A DNA stretch of 64,000 nucleotides from Herbinix sp. (GCA_029238935.1 JAQZBN010000030.1:1-64000), one strand, 5' to 3'. Positions 35,516-45,845 are shown, numbered from the stretch's first letter. Numbers and translations: made by a program. Notes: a model not told the origin generated them from the letters alone.

Positions 35516-36172
35516 ATGAATGAATTACAGATCAAAACTATCGTTCTTGGGATGGTTCAGACTAATTGTTACATCATTCACCTTCAGGATAGTAAAGAAG
35601 CCATTGTTATAGATCCTGCTGATCATGCGGATACAATTATTTCTTATTTGAGTGGGAACGGCTTGGTATGCAAAGCTATTTTATTAACACATGGTCATTT
35701 TGACCATATCATGGGTGCAGCAGAGCTTAGCAATACATTGGGTGTCAAGATTTATGCAGGGGAGATGGAAGCCGATCTTCTGGAGGATCCTAATCTGAAC
35801 TGCTCTGCTCAATTTCGTATGGAATACGGCATAACTGCCAATGCGTTATTACGGGATCAGGAAATTCTTGCACTAGCCGGAGTGTCAATCAAAGTAATTC
35901 ATACCCCCGGTCATACCGGTGGTAGTGTATGTTACTATATTGTCGGTCAAAGTGTATTATTTAGCGGAGATACGCTATTTCGGGATGCAGTTGGTAGAAC
36001 TGACCTGCCAACCGGTAACGGAAGAATGCTGGTAGAAGCGATACGAGAAAAGCTTATGATTTTAGATGACGAAATTAAAGTATATCCGGGGCATGGTCCA
36101 TCCACAACGATCGGATATGAAAGAGATAATAATTACTTTATTTCCGGTAACGGAGATGCCTTAATATTATGA
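35516..36172 (+). CDS. MBL-fold hydrolase, glyoxalase II-like
   Basis: 218 residues. The metal-binding motif THGHFDHIMGA, the later HTPGHTGGSVCYY, FSGDTLFRDAVGRTD and YPGHGP are all present, giving the full binuclear metal site. It belongs to the small YqgX/glyoxalase II-like group usually found in this neighbourhood in Firmicutes. The frame is open from 35462, inside rel, but GAAAGGG (35501-35507) identifies ATG 35516. Physiological thioester substrate unknown. It is followed by hemZ after 38 bases. Confidence 0.9.
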   Translation: MNELQIKTIVLGMVQTNCYIIHLQDSKEAIVIDPADHADTIISYLSGNGLVCKAILLTHGHFDHIMGAAELSNTLGVKIYAGEMEADLLEDPNLNCSAQFRMEYGITANALLRDQEILALAGVSIKVIHTPGHTGGSVCYYIVGQSVLFSGDTLFRDAVGRTDLPTGNGRMLVEAIREKLMILDDEIKVYPGHGPSTTIGYERDNNYFISGNGDALIL

Positions 36173-36210
36173 TTACCTACTGAAAAGACACAATGGTTAG
36201 GAGAATAGAT

Positions 36211-37746
36211 GTGATACAGATTATCCTATCAAATAAAGCATATGAAAATGATGTATACCCTTTAGCAAAAGCCTTTTACCCCGATGAAATCATTAAAGTG
36301 ATAGCAAAAGATGATTATGATCAAGGGCATTTCGAGCTTAAAACTACAATAGATCATAATCCGATAGATCACAATACGATCTATCGGATGGAAGTTTCGA
36401 AGGATAACCTTGGGATGATCGATATCATAACCAAGGATACGGAGATTGTGATTACAGTAAGCTTTTTGAATGGGGAAGAGGTAAGAAGGAAAGAGTATGC
36501 GGACATTCTTATAAAAGCACAATATAAAAACAGCCTGAAAAGGCTGTTATATCATATACTTTCTGATATCACCCAGGTGCAGCTGCCCTGGGGAATTTTA
36601 ACCGGAATCCGTCCGACAAAACTGGTGTATGAGATGCTGGATGAGGGAAGGAATGAGATAGATATTATCGCTCATATGAAGAGTGAATACCTCTGCAGCG
36701 ATCAGAAGATATCGATGAGCTTACAGATTGCTAAGAGAGAACGAGAGCTATTATCTTCGATCGATTATCAGAATGAATATAGTCTATACATTGGAATTCC
36801 TTTTTGCCCAACAACTTGTCTGTATTGTTCCTTTACCTCCTACTCCGTAACGAAATATGCGGATTATGTGGAGGAATATTTGAAGGCACTGGAAAAAGAA
36901 ATTGAATATGCTGCCACTTGTTTTCCGGATAAAAAACTGACAAGTGTTTACTTTGGAGGAGGAACCCCTACCACTTTGACAGAAAAGCAGCTTGACAGAT
37001 TATTAAACAAAGTCAGAGAAGTGTTCGATTTTACCTATCTGCGGGAGTTCACAGTAGAAGCAGGAAGACCGGATAGCATTACCAGAGAAAAACTTGTGGT
37101 ATTAAAAAGGTATGGGGTAGACCGAATCTCGATTAATCCTCAGAGTATGCAGCAGAAAACCTTAGATTTGATTGGTCGAAAGCATACAGTGGAACAAATA
37201 AAAGAAGCATTTCAGATGGCAAGGGAGACTGGCCATACTAACATAAATATGGATATCATCATAGGACTTCCTGGGGAAAACAATGAGGATGTTGCGGATA
37301 CCCTAAGACAAATCAAAGAACTGAATCCTGACAGTTTAACGGTGCATACTCTGGCTGTAAAGAGAGCAGCGAGATTAAATCAGGAGAAAAACAATTATCA
37401 GGAATTAAAGGCCGAAGATGTACCTACGATGCTAGATACAACAATAAACTTTGCTAAGGACCAAGAATATCTGCCTTATTATCTGTACAGACAGAAGAAT
37501 ATGTCAGATAATCTTGAAAATATCGGGTATTCCAGATATGGCAAAGAAGGTATCTATAATATTTTGATTATGGAAGAAAAACAGACAATTCTAGCCTTAG
37601 GTGCAGGAGCTTTATCAAAGTTTGTGTTTCATAAGGAAAATAGAATTGAACGGGTAGATAATGTAAAAAGTATTTCAGACTACGTCAGTAGAATAGATGA
37701 AATGATTCAAAGAAAACAACAGTTTTTAAAGGATAATATAATTTAA
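36211..37746 (+). CDS. hemZ: HemZ, oxygen-independent coproporphyrinogen dehydrogenase-like
   Basis: About 511 residues. Radical-SAM motif [10 protein letters not shown] (Cys-x3-Cys-x2-Cys) follows an N-terminal ~190-residue extension typical of HemZ rather than HemN. GGGTPTTL and the later MGLPGE-like IIGLPGEN are conserved. The family is annotated as coproporphyrinogen III oxidase, but many heme-less clostridia carry it, so its substrate here is uncertain. An ATG at 36193 is in frame; AGGAG (36199-36203) suits GTG 36211, which I prefer. It is followed by hisS after 22 bases. Confidence 0.88.
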   Translation: MIQIILSNKAYENDVYPLAKAFYPDEIIKVIAKDDYDQGHFELKTTIDHNPIDHNTIYRMEVSKDNLGMIDIITKDTEIVITVSFLNGEEVRRKEYADILIKAQYKNSLKRLLYHILSDITQVQLPWGILTGIRPTKLVYEMLDEGRNEIDIIAHMKSEYLCSDQKISMSLQIAKRERELLSSIDYQNEYSLYIGIPFCPTTCLYCSFTSYSVTKYADYVEEYLKALEKEIEYAATCFPDKKLTSVYFGGGTPTTLTEKQLDRLLNKVREVFDFTYLREFTVEAGRPDSITREKLVVLKRYGVDRISINPQSMQQKTLDLIGRKHTVEQIKEAFQMARETGHTNINMDIIIGLPGENNEDVADTLRQIKELNPDSLTVHTLAVKRAARLNQEKNNYQELKAEDVPTMLDTTINFAKDQEYLPYYLYRQKNMSDNLENIGYSRYGKEGIYNILIMEEKQTILALGAGALSKFVFHKENRIERVDNVKSISDYVSRIDEMIQRKQQFLKDNII

Positions 37747-37768
37747 CTTTGCAGTAGGAGGGTTTTCG

Positions 37769-39016
37769 ATGATTACACAAAGACCGAAGGGAACGCAGGA
37801 CTGGTACGGCTTGAATATGCACAAACGTACCATTATAGAGGAGACAGCACGTAAACTATGTAAGGCATATAACATAAAAGAGGTAATTACCCCTGCCTTT
37901 GAGCATACGATTTTGTTTCAAAGAGGTGTAGGTGAAACAACAGACGTGGTTCAGAAGGAAATGTATACCTTCGATGATAAGGGGAATCGTAGCATTACCT
38001 TAAAACCGGAAGGAACTGCTGGTGCGGTACGAGCATATCTTGAGAATAGTTTGTATGCAGAAAGCCAACCAACAAAGCTGTTTTACGTGACTCAAGCATT
38101 CCGTTATGAAAATCCTCAGAGTGGCAGATTACGTCAGCATCACCAATTTGGTGTAGAGTTTTTAGGAGCAGCAGGACCCTTAGCTGAAGTGGAGCTCATT
38201 TCCCTTTTAACTAATTTTATGGAAGAACTAGGGATGAAGGAGGCTAAGCTGCATATTAACAGTATCGGTTGTAAAAGCTGCAGAAAAACCTACAATGAAG
38301 CGCTTTTGGAATACCTAAAGAAGCATGAAGATGCGCTATGTCCTACCTGTAGAGAGAGAATGCTTAAAAACCCGTTGAGAGTCATTGATTGTAAAGTTCC
38401 AAGCTGTAAAGTAATTGTTAAGGATGCACCTAGAACTGTAGAGTATTTAGATGATGAATGTAAGAATCACTTTGAAGAATTACAAGAACTTCTTACCACT
38501 ATGAACATCCCCTTTGAAGTAGATACCGGAATAGTTCGAGGATTGGATTACTATACAAAAACCGTATTTGAATTTGTCAATGCAGAAGGCTTTACATTAT
38601 GCGGTGGCGGACGTTATGATAATTTGATTCATGAGATTGATGAGAAACAGGATATTCCTGCTGTAGGCTTTGGTTTCGGTATTGAGCGTATTATCAATGA
38701 GTTAGCAACAGAGGGTGTAGAATTAACTTCGGAACCTGCAGTGGAAGTATATGTAGGAATTCTTGGTAAAGAGGCAAAAGCAGCAGCTTACCAGATCGTA
38801 CAAAAGCTCCGGAAAGCCGAAATTATTGTAGAAACTGATTATATGGACCGCAGCGTAAAGGCACAGATGAAATATGCGAATAAAATTGGTGCAAAAAATA
38901 CAGTCATTATCGGTGCAGATGAGCTGGCAAATAACACTGTTAGAGTAAAAAATATGGAGACTGGAGAACAAACGGAATGTTCTCTGGATAACCTTACAGA
39001 ATTGTTTATAAAGTAA
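37769..39016 (+). CDS. hisS: Histidyl-tRNA synthetase
   Basis: 415 residues, a class II synthetase. Motif 1 region [20 protein letters not shown], motif 2 [21 protein letters not shown], the histidine-specific [13 protein letters not shown] and motif 3 GFGFGIERI are all present. The C-terminal anticodon-binding domain starts at about residue 325. It charges tRNA-His. AGGAGGG precedes the ATG. It is probably last in the hemZ operon and is followed by a strong terminator. Confidence 0.96.
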   Translation: MITQRPKGTQDWYGLNMHKRTIIEETARKLCKAYNIKEVITPAFEHTILFQRGVGETTDVVQKEMYTFDDKGNRSITLKPEGTAGAVRAYLENSLYAESQPTKLFYVTQAFRYENPQSGRLRQHHQFGVEFLGAAGPLAEVELISLLTNFMEELGMKEAKLHINSIGCKSCRKTYNEALLEYLKKHEDALCPTCRERMLKNPLRVIDCKVPSCKVIVKDAPRTVEYLDDECKNHFEELQELLTTMNIPFEVDTGIVRGLDYYTKTVFEFVNAEGFTLCGGGRYDNLIHEIDEKQDIPAVGFGFGIERIINELATEGVELTSEPAVEVYVGILGKEAKAAAYQIVQKLRKAEIIVETDYMDRSVKAQMKYANKIGAKNTVIIGADELANNTVRVKNMETGEQTECSLDNLTELFIK

Positions 39017-39041
39017 GTAATAAATTGGTACCAATGTGGAT

Positions 39042-39071
39042 AAAGTCCTGGCTTACGCCAGGGCTTTTTTT
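39042..39071 (+). terminator. Strong intrinsic terminator after hisS
   Basis: AAAGTCCTGGC (39042-39052), loop TTAC, GCCAGGGCTTT (39057-39067), then a run of T to 39071. An 11-bp stem with one G-U pair. Confidence 0.93.
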
Positions 39072-39222
39072 GCACATACATGTTTTTAAGCATTAAAGTG
39101 AATGAATGATTTAAATTATTTATTAATCAGAATGCCTAATAATAGATAGAAAGAAGAACAGATTCGTGCTCTTCGTTTGTTTTCTCGTTGTGGTGTGCTT
39201 TTTTGACAGCTATATTCATTTA

Positions 39223-39275
39223 TTGACAGTGTAAAAAATTACTATTATAATTAATGTACAAAGTAAGTGATTACT
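39223..39275 (+). promoter_or_regulatory. Promoter and operator of tetR-type gene
   Basis: TTGACA (39223-39228) and TATAAT (39246-39251) with a 17-bp spacer, a perfect consensus promoter. AGTAAGTGATTACT (39262-39275) is an inverted repeat downstream of the -10, well placed for autorepression by the encoded TetR protein. Confidence 0.8.
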
Positions 39276-39294
39276 AATAAGAGGTGATAAAGCT

Positions 39295-39876
39295 ATGGAT
39301 GACATGATTTTGCATCGTAAGGAAAGATTGATCATTACTGCAATTGAAATTATTGATGAATTGGGTATACAGAGTCTTTCTACCAGAGAAATAGCAAAAA
39401 GGCAGGGAATATCGGAAGCGACTTTGTTTCGCCACTTCCTGAATAAGAATGAGCTACTAGCAGCTATCTTAAGGTTTTTTGCACAGTTTGATGATGATAT
39501 CTATCAGACTACGAAGCTAAAACAGTTGAATCCGAAGGAAGCTTTTATGTTTTTTATGACTTCATATGCAGAGTATTATGAGAACTATCCTGCAATTACC
39601 TCTATTATGCAGATCTATGAGTTTTTACGTTATGAACCCGGACTGGAAGATGTGATACGGGATATTACAGAAAAACGATATCGATATGTTAGAAGTTTAT
39701 TAGAAGACATGAAACAGGCAAATATAGTAAGAGTTCAAGCAGACATTGATATTATTACGGATTTAATTGTTGGCTATATGAGAGATATCTGCTTAAAATG
39801 GAGAATGAGCAAATTTGAATTTTCTGTTCGGCAAAAGATTATATCGACCATGGAATATCTCATTGAGTCAATGTAA
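39295..39876 (+). CDS. TetR family transcriptional regulator
   Basis: 193 residues. The N-terminal 55 residues form the TetR helix-turn-helix (LSTREIAKRQGISEATLFRHF). The C-terminal ligand domain is all-helical with YENYPAITSIMQIYEF. The promoter has a TetR-like inverted repeat at the start, so self-repression is likely. No efflux pump is adjacent; the next genes are chemotaxis-like, 82 bases away, and may or may not be regulated by it. Ligand unknown. Confidence 0.9.
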   Translation: MDDMILHRKERLIITAIEIIDELGIQSLSTREIAKRQGISEATLFRHFLNKNELLAAILRFFAQFDDDIYQTTKLKQLNPKEAFMFFMTSYAEYYENYPAITSIMQIYEFLRYEPGLEDVIRDITEKRYRYVRSLLEDMKQANIVRVQADIDIITDLIVGYMRDICLKWRMSKFEFSVRQKIISTMEYLIESM

Positions 39877-39957
39877 TACTTAGAACTCGGTAATACATAA
39901 ACAATTCATGCTGAAAAGATTTGAGCTTTTATTTTATCATACAAGGCAGGTGCAATT

Positions 39958-40773
39958 GTGATCAATATTACACAGAAAGAGTTTAATCAATTAGCCTCTT
40001 ATATAAAAGCTAATTATGGAATATATCTGAAGGATGAAAAACAAGCACTGGTAACAGGTCGCTTATATAACGTATTACTTCAGAATGGATTTAATGATTT
40101 CTCAGAATATTATCAATATATACTAACGGATAAAACTGGGGAAGCAGTAGCAACATTAATCAATAAGATTACAACAAATCATACCTTCTTTATGAGAGAG
40201 GCAGATCACTTTTTTTATTTTAGGGATAGGATTTTACCTAGTATTACAGGACAAAATCGTGATAAAGATTTACGTATTTGGAGTGCGGGCTGCTCTTCAG
40301 GTGAAGAACCCTATACTTTGGCAATGCTTTTGGATGAGTACTTAGGAAAAGAAAAAATATTGTGGGATTCAAAGATACTAGCAACTGACATTTCTACAAA
40401 AGTCTTGGAGGAAGCATCCAAGGGGATCTATAGCGGTGAGAAGATCGAAACACTACCGGAATACTGGAAATTGCATTATTTTAAAAAGGATTTAGAGGAT
40501 AACTACATACTGACGGATCGGATTAAAAACGAAGTTATTTATCGTAAATTTAACTTAATGGAAGAGGTGTTTCCTTTTAAGCGAAAGTTTCATGTTATAT
40601 TTTGCAGAAATGTCATGATATATTTTGATGCAGCTACCAAACGGGAATTGGTAAATCGTTTTTACGATTGTTTGGAGCATGGTGGATACTTATTTATTGG
40701 TCATTCTGAATCTTTAAATCGAGATGAGACAAGATTTAAATATATTATGCCCGCTGTATATCGGAAAGAATAA
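39958..40773 (+). CDS. cheR: CheR-type protein-glutamate methyltransferase
   Basis: 271 residues. The N-terminal four-helix domain (SYIKANYGIYLKDEK) is followed by TNHTFFMREADHF and the SAM site WSAGCSSGEEPYTLAM. The CRNVMIYFD and HSESL motifs are also intact. CheR methylates glutamates of chemoreceptors. Start is GTG 39958 with AGGCAGG upstream. It is the first gene of a cheR-cheB-hybrid kinase-response regulator cluster that has no receptor, cheA or cheW, so its methyl acceptor is either elsewhere or the kinase system itself. Confidence 0.92.
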   Translation: MINITQKEFNQLASYIKANYGIYLKDEKQALVTGRLYNVLLQNGFNDFSEYYQYILTDKTGEAVATLINKITTNHTFFMREADHFFYFRDRILPSITGQNRDKDLRIWSAGCSSGEEPYTLAMLLDEYLGKEKILWDSKILATDISTKVLEEASKGIYSGEKIETLPEYWKLHYFKKDLEDNYILTDRIKNEVIYRKFNLMEEVFPFKRKFHVIFCRNVMIYFDAATKRELVNRFYDCLEHGGYLFIGHSESLNRDETRFKYIMPAVYRKE

Positions 40774-40796
40774 ATTGGACGATAGGAGGAGTGTAG

Positions 40797-41822
40797 TTGG
40801 AACATAAGAGAAGGATTAAAGTTTTAGTTGTTGATGACAGTATTGTATATCGTGAAGTGTTATCGAGAGGAATATCATCCGATATTGATATTGAAGTTGT
40901 AGCAACTGCAACGGATCCCTTTGACGCGAGAGATAAGATCTTGGCATTTCAGCCGGATGTTATGACTTGTGATGTTGAAATGCCGAAAATGAATGGAATA
41001 GAATTCATCCGTCGTTTACTTCCACAGTATCCTCTACCGATTATTGTGGTAAGTTCTGAGAGCGGAGCAGTGTTTGATGCTATGAATGCAGGTGCAGTCG
41101 ATTTTGTTGCAAAGCCTGATGTCAAATCAGCCTTTAGCGTAGAAAACTTTCTACGGGAGATGATTGCAAAAATAAAGATTGCAGCTAATGCGAAGGTCCT
41201 TCATGGGAAGGTAGAACAGAAAGCTGAATACTATGAAAAAGATCGAACGATAGATACACGTAAAATTATTGCTATTGGTGCTTCCACCGGAGGGACGGAG
41301 GCTATTTTTCATATCATCAGATCCCTTCCGGTACAAATTCCTGGGATCGTAATTGTACAACACATCCCCCCCAATTTCTCCAGAATGTTTGCAGAGAGGT
41401 TGAATTCTTCAACTGAATTTGAGGTAAAGGAAGCAAAAACAGGAGATATTATAGAGAAGGGAAAGATACTGGTTGCTCCAGGAGATCAGCATATGAGAAT
41501 TAAGAAATTTGCTGATAAGTACCGAGTTGAATGCTTTGAAGGGGATAAAGTGAATGGACATTGCCCATCGGTAGATGTTTTGTTTGAATCCGTAGCAAAA
41601 GAAGCAGGCAATAAAGCAATCGGTGTAATACTTACCGGGATGGGTTATGACGGAGCGAAAGGTTTGCTAAATATGCGTAAGAATGGAGCAAGAACCATCG
41701 GCCAGGATGAAAAGTCCTGTGTGGTATATGGAATGCCTAAGGTTGCTTATAATATAGGTGCGGTAGAGAAACAGACGTCGTTAGGAAATATAGCACATCT
41801 TATCTACGGGATGTCGTGCTAG
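40797..41822 (+). CDS. cheB: CheB-type protein-glutamate methylesterase
   Basis: 341 residues. A receiver domain (VLVVDDS; phospho-acceptor Asp in MTCDVEMPKMNG) is joined to the C-terminal methylesterase, whose serine-histidine-aspartate set is seen in GASTGGTEA, VQHIPPNFS and GMGYDGAKG. CheB removes receptor methyl groups and deamidates glutamine. Start is TTG 40797, clearly set by AGGAGGA (40784-40790). It ends nine bases before the hybrid kinase gene. Confidence 0.93.
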   Translation: MEHKRRIKVLVVDDSIVYREVLSRGISSDIDIEVVATATDPFDARDKILAFQPDVMTCDVEMPKMNGIEFIRRLLPQYPLPIIVVSSESGAVFDAMNAGAVDFVAKPDVKSAFSVENFLREMIAKIKIAANAKVLHGKVEQKAEYYEKDRTIDTRKIIAIGASTGGTEAIFHIIRSLPVQIPGIVIVQHIPPNFSRMFAERLNSSTEFEVKEAKTGDIIEKGKILVAPGDQHMRIKKFADKYRVECFEGDKVNGHCPSVDVLFESVAKEAGNKAIGVILTGMGYDGAKGLLNMRKNGARTIGQDEKSCVVYGMPKVAYNIGAVEKQTSLGNIAHLIYGMSC

Positions 41823-41831
41823 GAGGGGCTA

Positions 41832-44800
41832 ATGGAAGAATATTTATTTCAGGAAGAAAACCATGATCTGGCAGCAGTTATTCTATCCTGTATTGGGGAT
41901 GGGGTTATATCTACAGATTTAGACGGAACAATTATCTATACCAATCAGATTGCAAATCAGATCATTGGATTGGATGATAATTCCGTGATTGGCCTTCCCT
42001 TTGATCAAGTCTTTCGTTTTACCCGACTTGATACAAAAGATTTTCTTCCGAGTCCTATCCAACAAGTATTGTCTGCTGATTCAGTAAAAGGACTTGAAAA
42101 TAATACAGTAATCGTTACAAAAGCAGGGCATATAAAGTTTGTAGCAGCCACCTGCTCTCCGGTGAAAAACAGTAATCATGTAACCATTGGAGTTGTGGTT
42201 ATTCTTAGGGATATTACAAGGCTTAAGAAATTAGAAAATAAGCATAAAAATGAAAGAAGCAATCTGAAAGCCATCATAAATCAGGCCTCAGTAGGAATGC
42301 TTGTCATAAATCATCAATATAAAATAGTACAGGTAAATGAAGCGGCTCTTCAGCTATCAGGAAAAACAGCAGAACAGCTCTTCGGAGCGAGCTTGGAGGA
42401 CACCATACTATGCATGGGCAGATTGAACTCGCAGAAAGGCTGCTCCCATGGTCCGGAATGTATGGATTGCGAATTGCATAAATCAGTTGCAAGTGCTATC
42501 AATAACGGTGAATCCTTTATGAACTTAGAAGTTAGTAAGACCGTTCTTGTTTATGGCGTTCCTCAGGAGATATGGTTAAAATACAGTATAACTCCTATCA
42601 TAATTAACGAGAATAGAAATTGCGTAATTACCTTAATCGATATTACAGAAAATAAGAAAAAAGAATTATCCTTGATGAAATCCAGGGACTATTGCAGTAA
42701 TATACTGGACCAAATTCCCACTTTAATATGGAAGACGGATGAGAAGTTTCGTTGTGACTATGTGAATAAAGTTTGGATAGATTATACAGGATATACTTTA
42801 GACAAAGCTATGAAAGATAACTGGTTGAGGTTTGTCCATCCAGAAGATCGAGAAGATTATTTAACTACTTGGCATGAAGCAATAACTAGTATGAAACCAT
42901 TTCAAAGGGAACTTCGATTTCTTTGCGCAGATGGGAAATACAGATGGAATTTACTGATTGGAACTCCTTATTATGAAATTGATGATAGTTTTTCTGGATT
43001 TATCGGCTTCGCATATGATATCACGGACCAAAAGGAGGGTGAAACCTACTTAAAGAGATATCAATTGTTATCGGATAATGCCCATGATATCATCCTTTTT
43101 GTTCAGCCGGATGGATCTATACTGGATGGAAATCTTGCAGCCATTCATGCATATGGTTATTCTTATGAAGAATTATGTTCTTTAAATATGAAACAGATCA
43201 GAGAGGATTGGGGATTTAGTCAGGAAAAAATTGACCAGATGTATCAAAGAGGAATATTCTTTGAAGCGGTCCATAAAAGAAAGAATGGTAGTTATTTTGA
43301 TGTAGAGGTAAATGTTCAGGGTACAGAAATTATGGAGAAAAGTATTTATGTATCCATTATTAGGGATATTACCGAACGGCGAAATTCTGAAAAACAAATT
43401 CGAGCTACTGAGATTTCATTAAAAGAAGCAAAAGAAACAGCGGAAGCAGCAAATAAAGCAAAGAGTGAATTCCTTGCTAATATGAGTCATGAAATTCGAA
43501 CTCCGATTAACGGTATTGTAGGGATGTTAGATCTTACACTTTTGACTAAACTTTCCGAGGATCAAAGAGATAATATCATAACTGCAAAGAACTGTGCAAA
43601 TTCTCTCCTTAACATTATCAATGATATCTTGGATTTCTCTAAGATGGAAGCCGGAAAGATGACAATTCAAGCGATTCGTTTTAATATCAAAGATTTAATG
43701 AATGAGATAACAAAAATACATATGCCTAAAGTGGAAGAGAAAAAATTAGATTTAACTAGTACAATATCCGCGAAAGTACCGGATTATCTAGTCGGTGATC
43801 CTAACCGATTACGACAGATTATAAATAATTTAATTAGTAATGCAATTAAATTTACAGATCAGGGTGAGATAAATATTTCAACTAAGCGAATCACGCAAGC
43901 AGAGCAAGAAGTAGAATTAGAGTTTACCGTAACGGATACTGGAATTGGTATTTCAATTGAGGATAAAGAGCGGTTATTCAAAAGTTTTAGTCAGGTGGAA
44001 AGTCCATATACTAAAAAGCATGCAGGAACAGGACTTGGACTAGCTATATCAAAGCAGCTAGTAGAACGATTGGGTGGAAAGATTGATGTAACTAGTGAAA
44101 AAGGGGTCGGGAGCTCATTTCAATTTCAATTAAAGTTTCTGATTGGAAGCCAAGAAAAGGAAGTAAAGTCTTATTCATCAGTATCTCATGGATCTCATAA
44201 ATCAAGACGAATTCTTTTGGTGGAAGACGATATTGTCAATCAGAAAGTCATAGGAAAGATGTTATTGGAACAGAAGCATAAAATAAAAACCGCTGCGAAT
44301 GGGGAAGAGGCATTACAATTATTTATCAATGATGCATTTGATATCATACTGATGGACATACAGATGCCCGGTATGAATGGGATAGAAACTCTAACAAAAA
44401 TTCGTGATTTAGAAAAACCTGGGCAGCATATTCCGGTCATTGCTATGACTGCATATGCACTGTTAGGAGATCGAGATCGATTTTTATCATATTCGTTTGA
44501 TGAATATATAGCAAAACCAATCCAGATGAAAGAGTTATATCTTCTGATAGAACGTGTTATTTCGAAACAGAAAATGCAGAAAACACTACCTGATAAGATC
44601 ATGCTTTCGGAAACCGGAGAAATAATATTTTCAAATTGTGAAACAATGGCTGTCAATCAGACTATAACAATGTTACAATTAGAGCAATTGAATGAAATAT
44701 TATTACACCTTCAAACTGCATGGATGGATGAAAACCTCATACAATTGGAGCATTTTGCTCATGTAATAAAAGTAATCTCCAATGAGATGAATGCCATTGA

Positions 44801-44918
44801 GATCAAAGACTTGGCATTTAAGATGGAGTTAGCAGCCAGAAGGGGAACCATGGAAGGAGTACCGGCTTATATCGATCAAATGAAGATGATCATTGAGCAG
44901 CAAAAGAAACTGATTTAG
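41832..44918 (+). CDS. Multi-PAS hybrid histidine kinase with REC and Hpt
   Basis: 1028 residues with no membrane helices, so probably cytosolic. Four PAS-like domains at about 16-130, 145-275, 285-400 and 408-520. HisKA with phospho-acceptor His553 (MSHEIRTPING), a HATPase domain with NLISNAIKFTD and GTGLGLAIS, a receiver domain at about 797-915 (DIILMDIQMPGMNG), and a C-terminal Hpt-like domain with HVIKVISNEMNA. PAS2 has a cysteine cluster at 194, 204, 210 and 213 that may bind a metal or Fe-S cofactor. Linked genes suggest it senses a cytosolic redox or ligand signal and passes phosphate to the CheY-like protein encoded next. Output pathway unknown. Confidence 0.9.
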   Translation: MEEYLFQEENHDLAAVILSCIGDGVISTDLDGTIIYTNQIANQIIGLDDNSVIGLPFDQVFRFTRLDTKDFLPSPIQQVLSADSVKGLENNTVIVTKAGHIKFVAATCSPVKNSNHVTIGVVVILRDITRLKKLENKHKNERSNLKAIINQASVGMLVINHQYKIVQVNEAALQLSGKTAEQLFGASLEDTILCMGRLNSQKGCSHGPECMDCELHKSVASAINNGESFMNLEVSKTVLVYGVPQEIWLKYSITPIIINENRNCVITLIDITENKKKELSLMKSRDYCSNILDQIPTLIWKTDEKFRCDYVNKVWIDYTGYTLDKAMKDNWLRFVHPEDREDYLTTWHEAITSMKPFQRELRFLCADGKYRWNLLIGTPYYEIDDSFSGFIGFAYDITDQKEGETYLKRYQLLSDNAHDIILFVQPDGSILDGNLAAIHAYGYSYEELCSLNMKQIREDWGFSQEKIDQMYQRGIFFEAVHKRKNGSYFDVEVNVQGTEIMEKSIYVSIIRDITERRNSEKQIRATEISLKEAKETAEAANKAKSEFLANMSHEIRTPINGIVGMLDLTLLTKLSEDQRDNIITAKNCANSLLNIINDILDFSKMEAGKMTIQAIRFNIKDLMNEITKIHMPKVEEKKLDLTSTISAKVPDYLVGDPNRLRQIINNLISNAIKFTDQGEINISTKRITQAEQEVELEFTVTDTGIGISIEDKERLFKSFSQVESPYTKKHAGTGLGLAISKQLVERLGGKIDVTSEKGVGSSFQFQLKFLIGSQEKEVKSYSSVSHGSHKSRRILLVEDDIVNQKVIGKMLLEQKHKIKTAANGEEALQLFINDAFDIILMDIQMPGMNGIETLTKIRDLEKPGQHIPVIAMTAYALLGDRDRFLSYSFDEYIAKPIQMKELYLLIERVISKQKMQKTLPDKIMLSETGEIIFSNCETMAVNQTITMLQLEQLNEILLHLQTAWMDENLIQLEHFAHVIKVISNEMNAIEIKDLAFKMELAARRGTMEGVPAYIDQMKMIIEQQKKLI

Positions 44919-44933
44919 ACAGGAGGAAGCCAC

Positions 44934-45362
44934 ATGAGGATATTAATTGCGGAAGACGATTTAGCGAGTAGAACCTACTTATTTAAACTACTATCCCAAA
45001 TAGGGGAATGTGATCTGGTAGTGGATGGGATGGAGGCATTGGATGCTTATCTGATTTCTATCAAGGAGAATAAACCTTATCACTTGATTTGTCTTGATAT
45101 CATGATGCCAAAGGTAGACGGAGTGAAGGTATTAAAACATATCAAAGATTTTGATAAGCATAAGGGAATCTCGCCAAAGAAAAGTTCCAAAGTGATTATG
45201 ACAACCGCATTGGCGGAAACCGCTTTGGTTCAAACTTCTTATGAATTAGGCTGTGATGCTTATATATCAAAACCAATCGATACGAAAAAACTGTTGGATA
45301 TTGTTCGGGAATTAGGGTTTCATGAGGAAGTTGCGGGGATAGAGACAGATCAGTTGTCTTAA
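44934..45362 (+). CDS. CheY-like single-domain response regulator
   Basis: 142 residues consisting only of a receiver domain. Acidic pocket AEDD at 7-10, phospho-acceptor Asp55 in LDIMMPKVDG, threonine in MTTALA and lysine in YISKPID. It has no DNA-binding output, so it acts through protein contact. It lies 15 bases after the hybrid kinase with AGGAGG, and is the obvious end of that phosphorelay. Confidence 0.92.
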   Translation: MRILIAEDDLASRTYLFKLLSQIGECDLVVDGMEALDAYLISIKENKPYHLICLDIMMPKVDGVKVLKHIKDFDKHKGISPKKSSKVIMTTALAETALVQTSYELGCDAYISKPIDTKKLLDIVRELGFHEEVAGIETDQLS

Positions 45363-45438
45363 AGGTTAATCCAATTGGAAATGGAAATACTTTTATTATC
45401 AACTATTTGAAACGATAGAATGGAAAGGATGGGTAAGG

Positions 45439-45738
45439 ATGGTTAGACATATTGTGGCATGGAGTTTTGGAGATGGATTTACAGCAGTAGAAAATGAGAG
45501 CAATGCAAAGAGAATCAAGCAGGAACTTGAAGCATTAAAGGACATAATTGAAGGAATTATATCGATTGAGGTGTTAGTAAATCCAATGGATACCTCTGAT
45601 TCGGATCTGATGTTAGATAGCGTACTTGTTAGTGAGGAAGCTCTTAAAGCATATCAGGTGCATCCGGAACACGTAAAAGCAGCCGGATTTGTAAGAAGCG
45701 TTACAAAAAATCGGAAATGCTTGGATTTTGCTTTATAG
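45439..45738 (+). CDS. Dabb family (stress-responsive alpha/beta barrel) protein
   Basis: 99 residues. VRHIVAWSF near the start, a helix with KQELEALKDIIEGI, and YQVHPEHVKAAGF at the end follow the Dabb ferredoxin-like dimeric barrel pattern. The family includes stress-related and small catalytic proteins with no shared chemistry. AAAGGATGGG lies upstream of ATG 45439. It probably stands alone before aspS. Confidence 0.88.
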   Translation: MVRHIVAWSFGDGFTAVENESNAKRIKQELEALKDIIEGIISIEVLVNPMDTSDSDLMLDSVLVSEEALKAYQVHPEHVKAAGFVRSVTKNRKCLDFAL

Positions 45739-45800
45739 CAGGGAGATGTACTGGTAATAGTAGAAAAAACTATGGACAGATACTATAAAATGGATTAAAA

Positions 45801-45845
45801 TTAATGCATATGTTTCCGGGAAACCCAGGTAAATATATGCATTAA
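45801..45845 (+). promoter_or_regulatory. Leader hairpin upstream of aspS
   Basis: TTAATGCATAT (45801-45811) pairs perfectly with ATATGCATTAA (45835-45845), enclosing GTTTC/GAAAC (45812-45824). No U-tract and no T-box consensus (no AGGGTGG-type motif). It lies 36 bases before the aspS start. It may be a leader element or a terminator for the Dabb gene. Confidence 0.5.
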
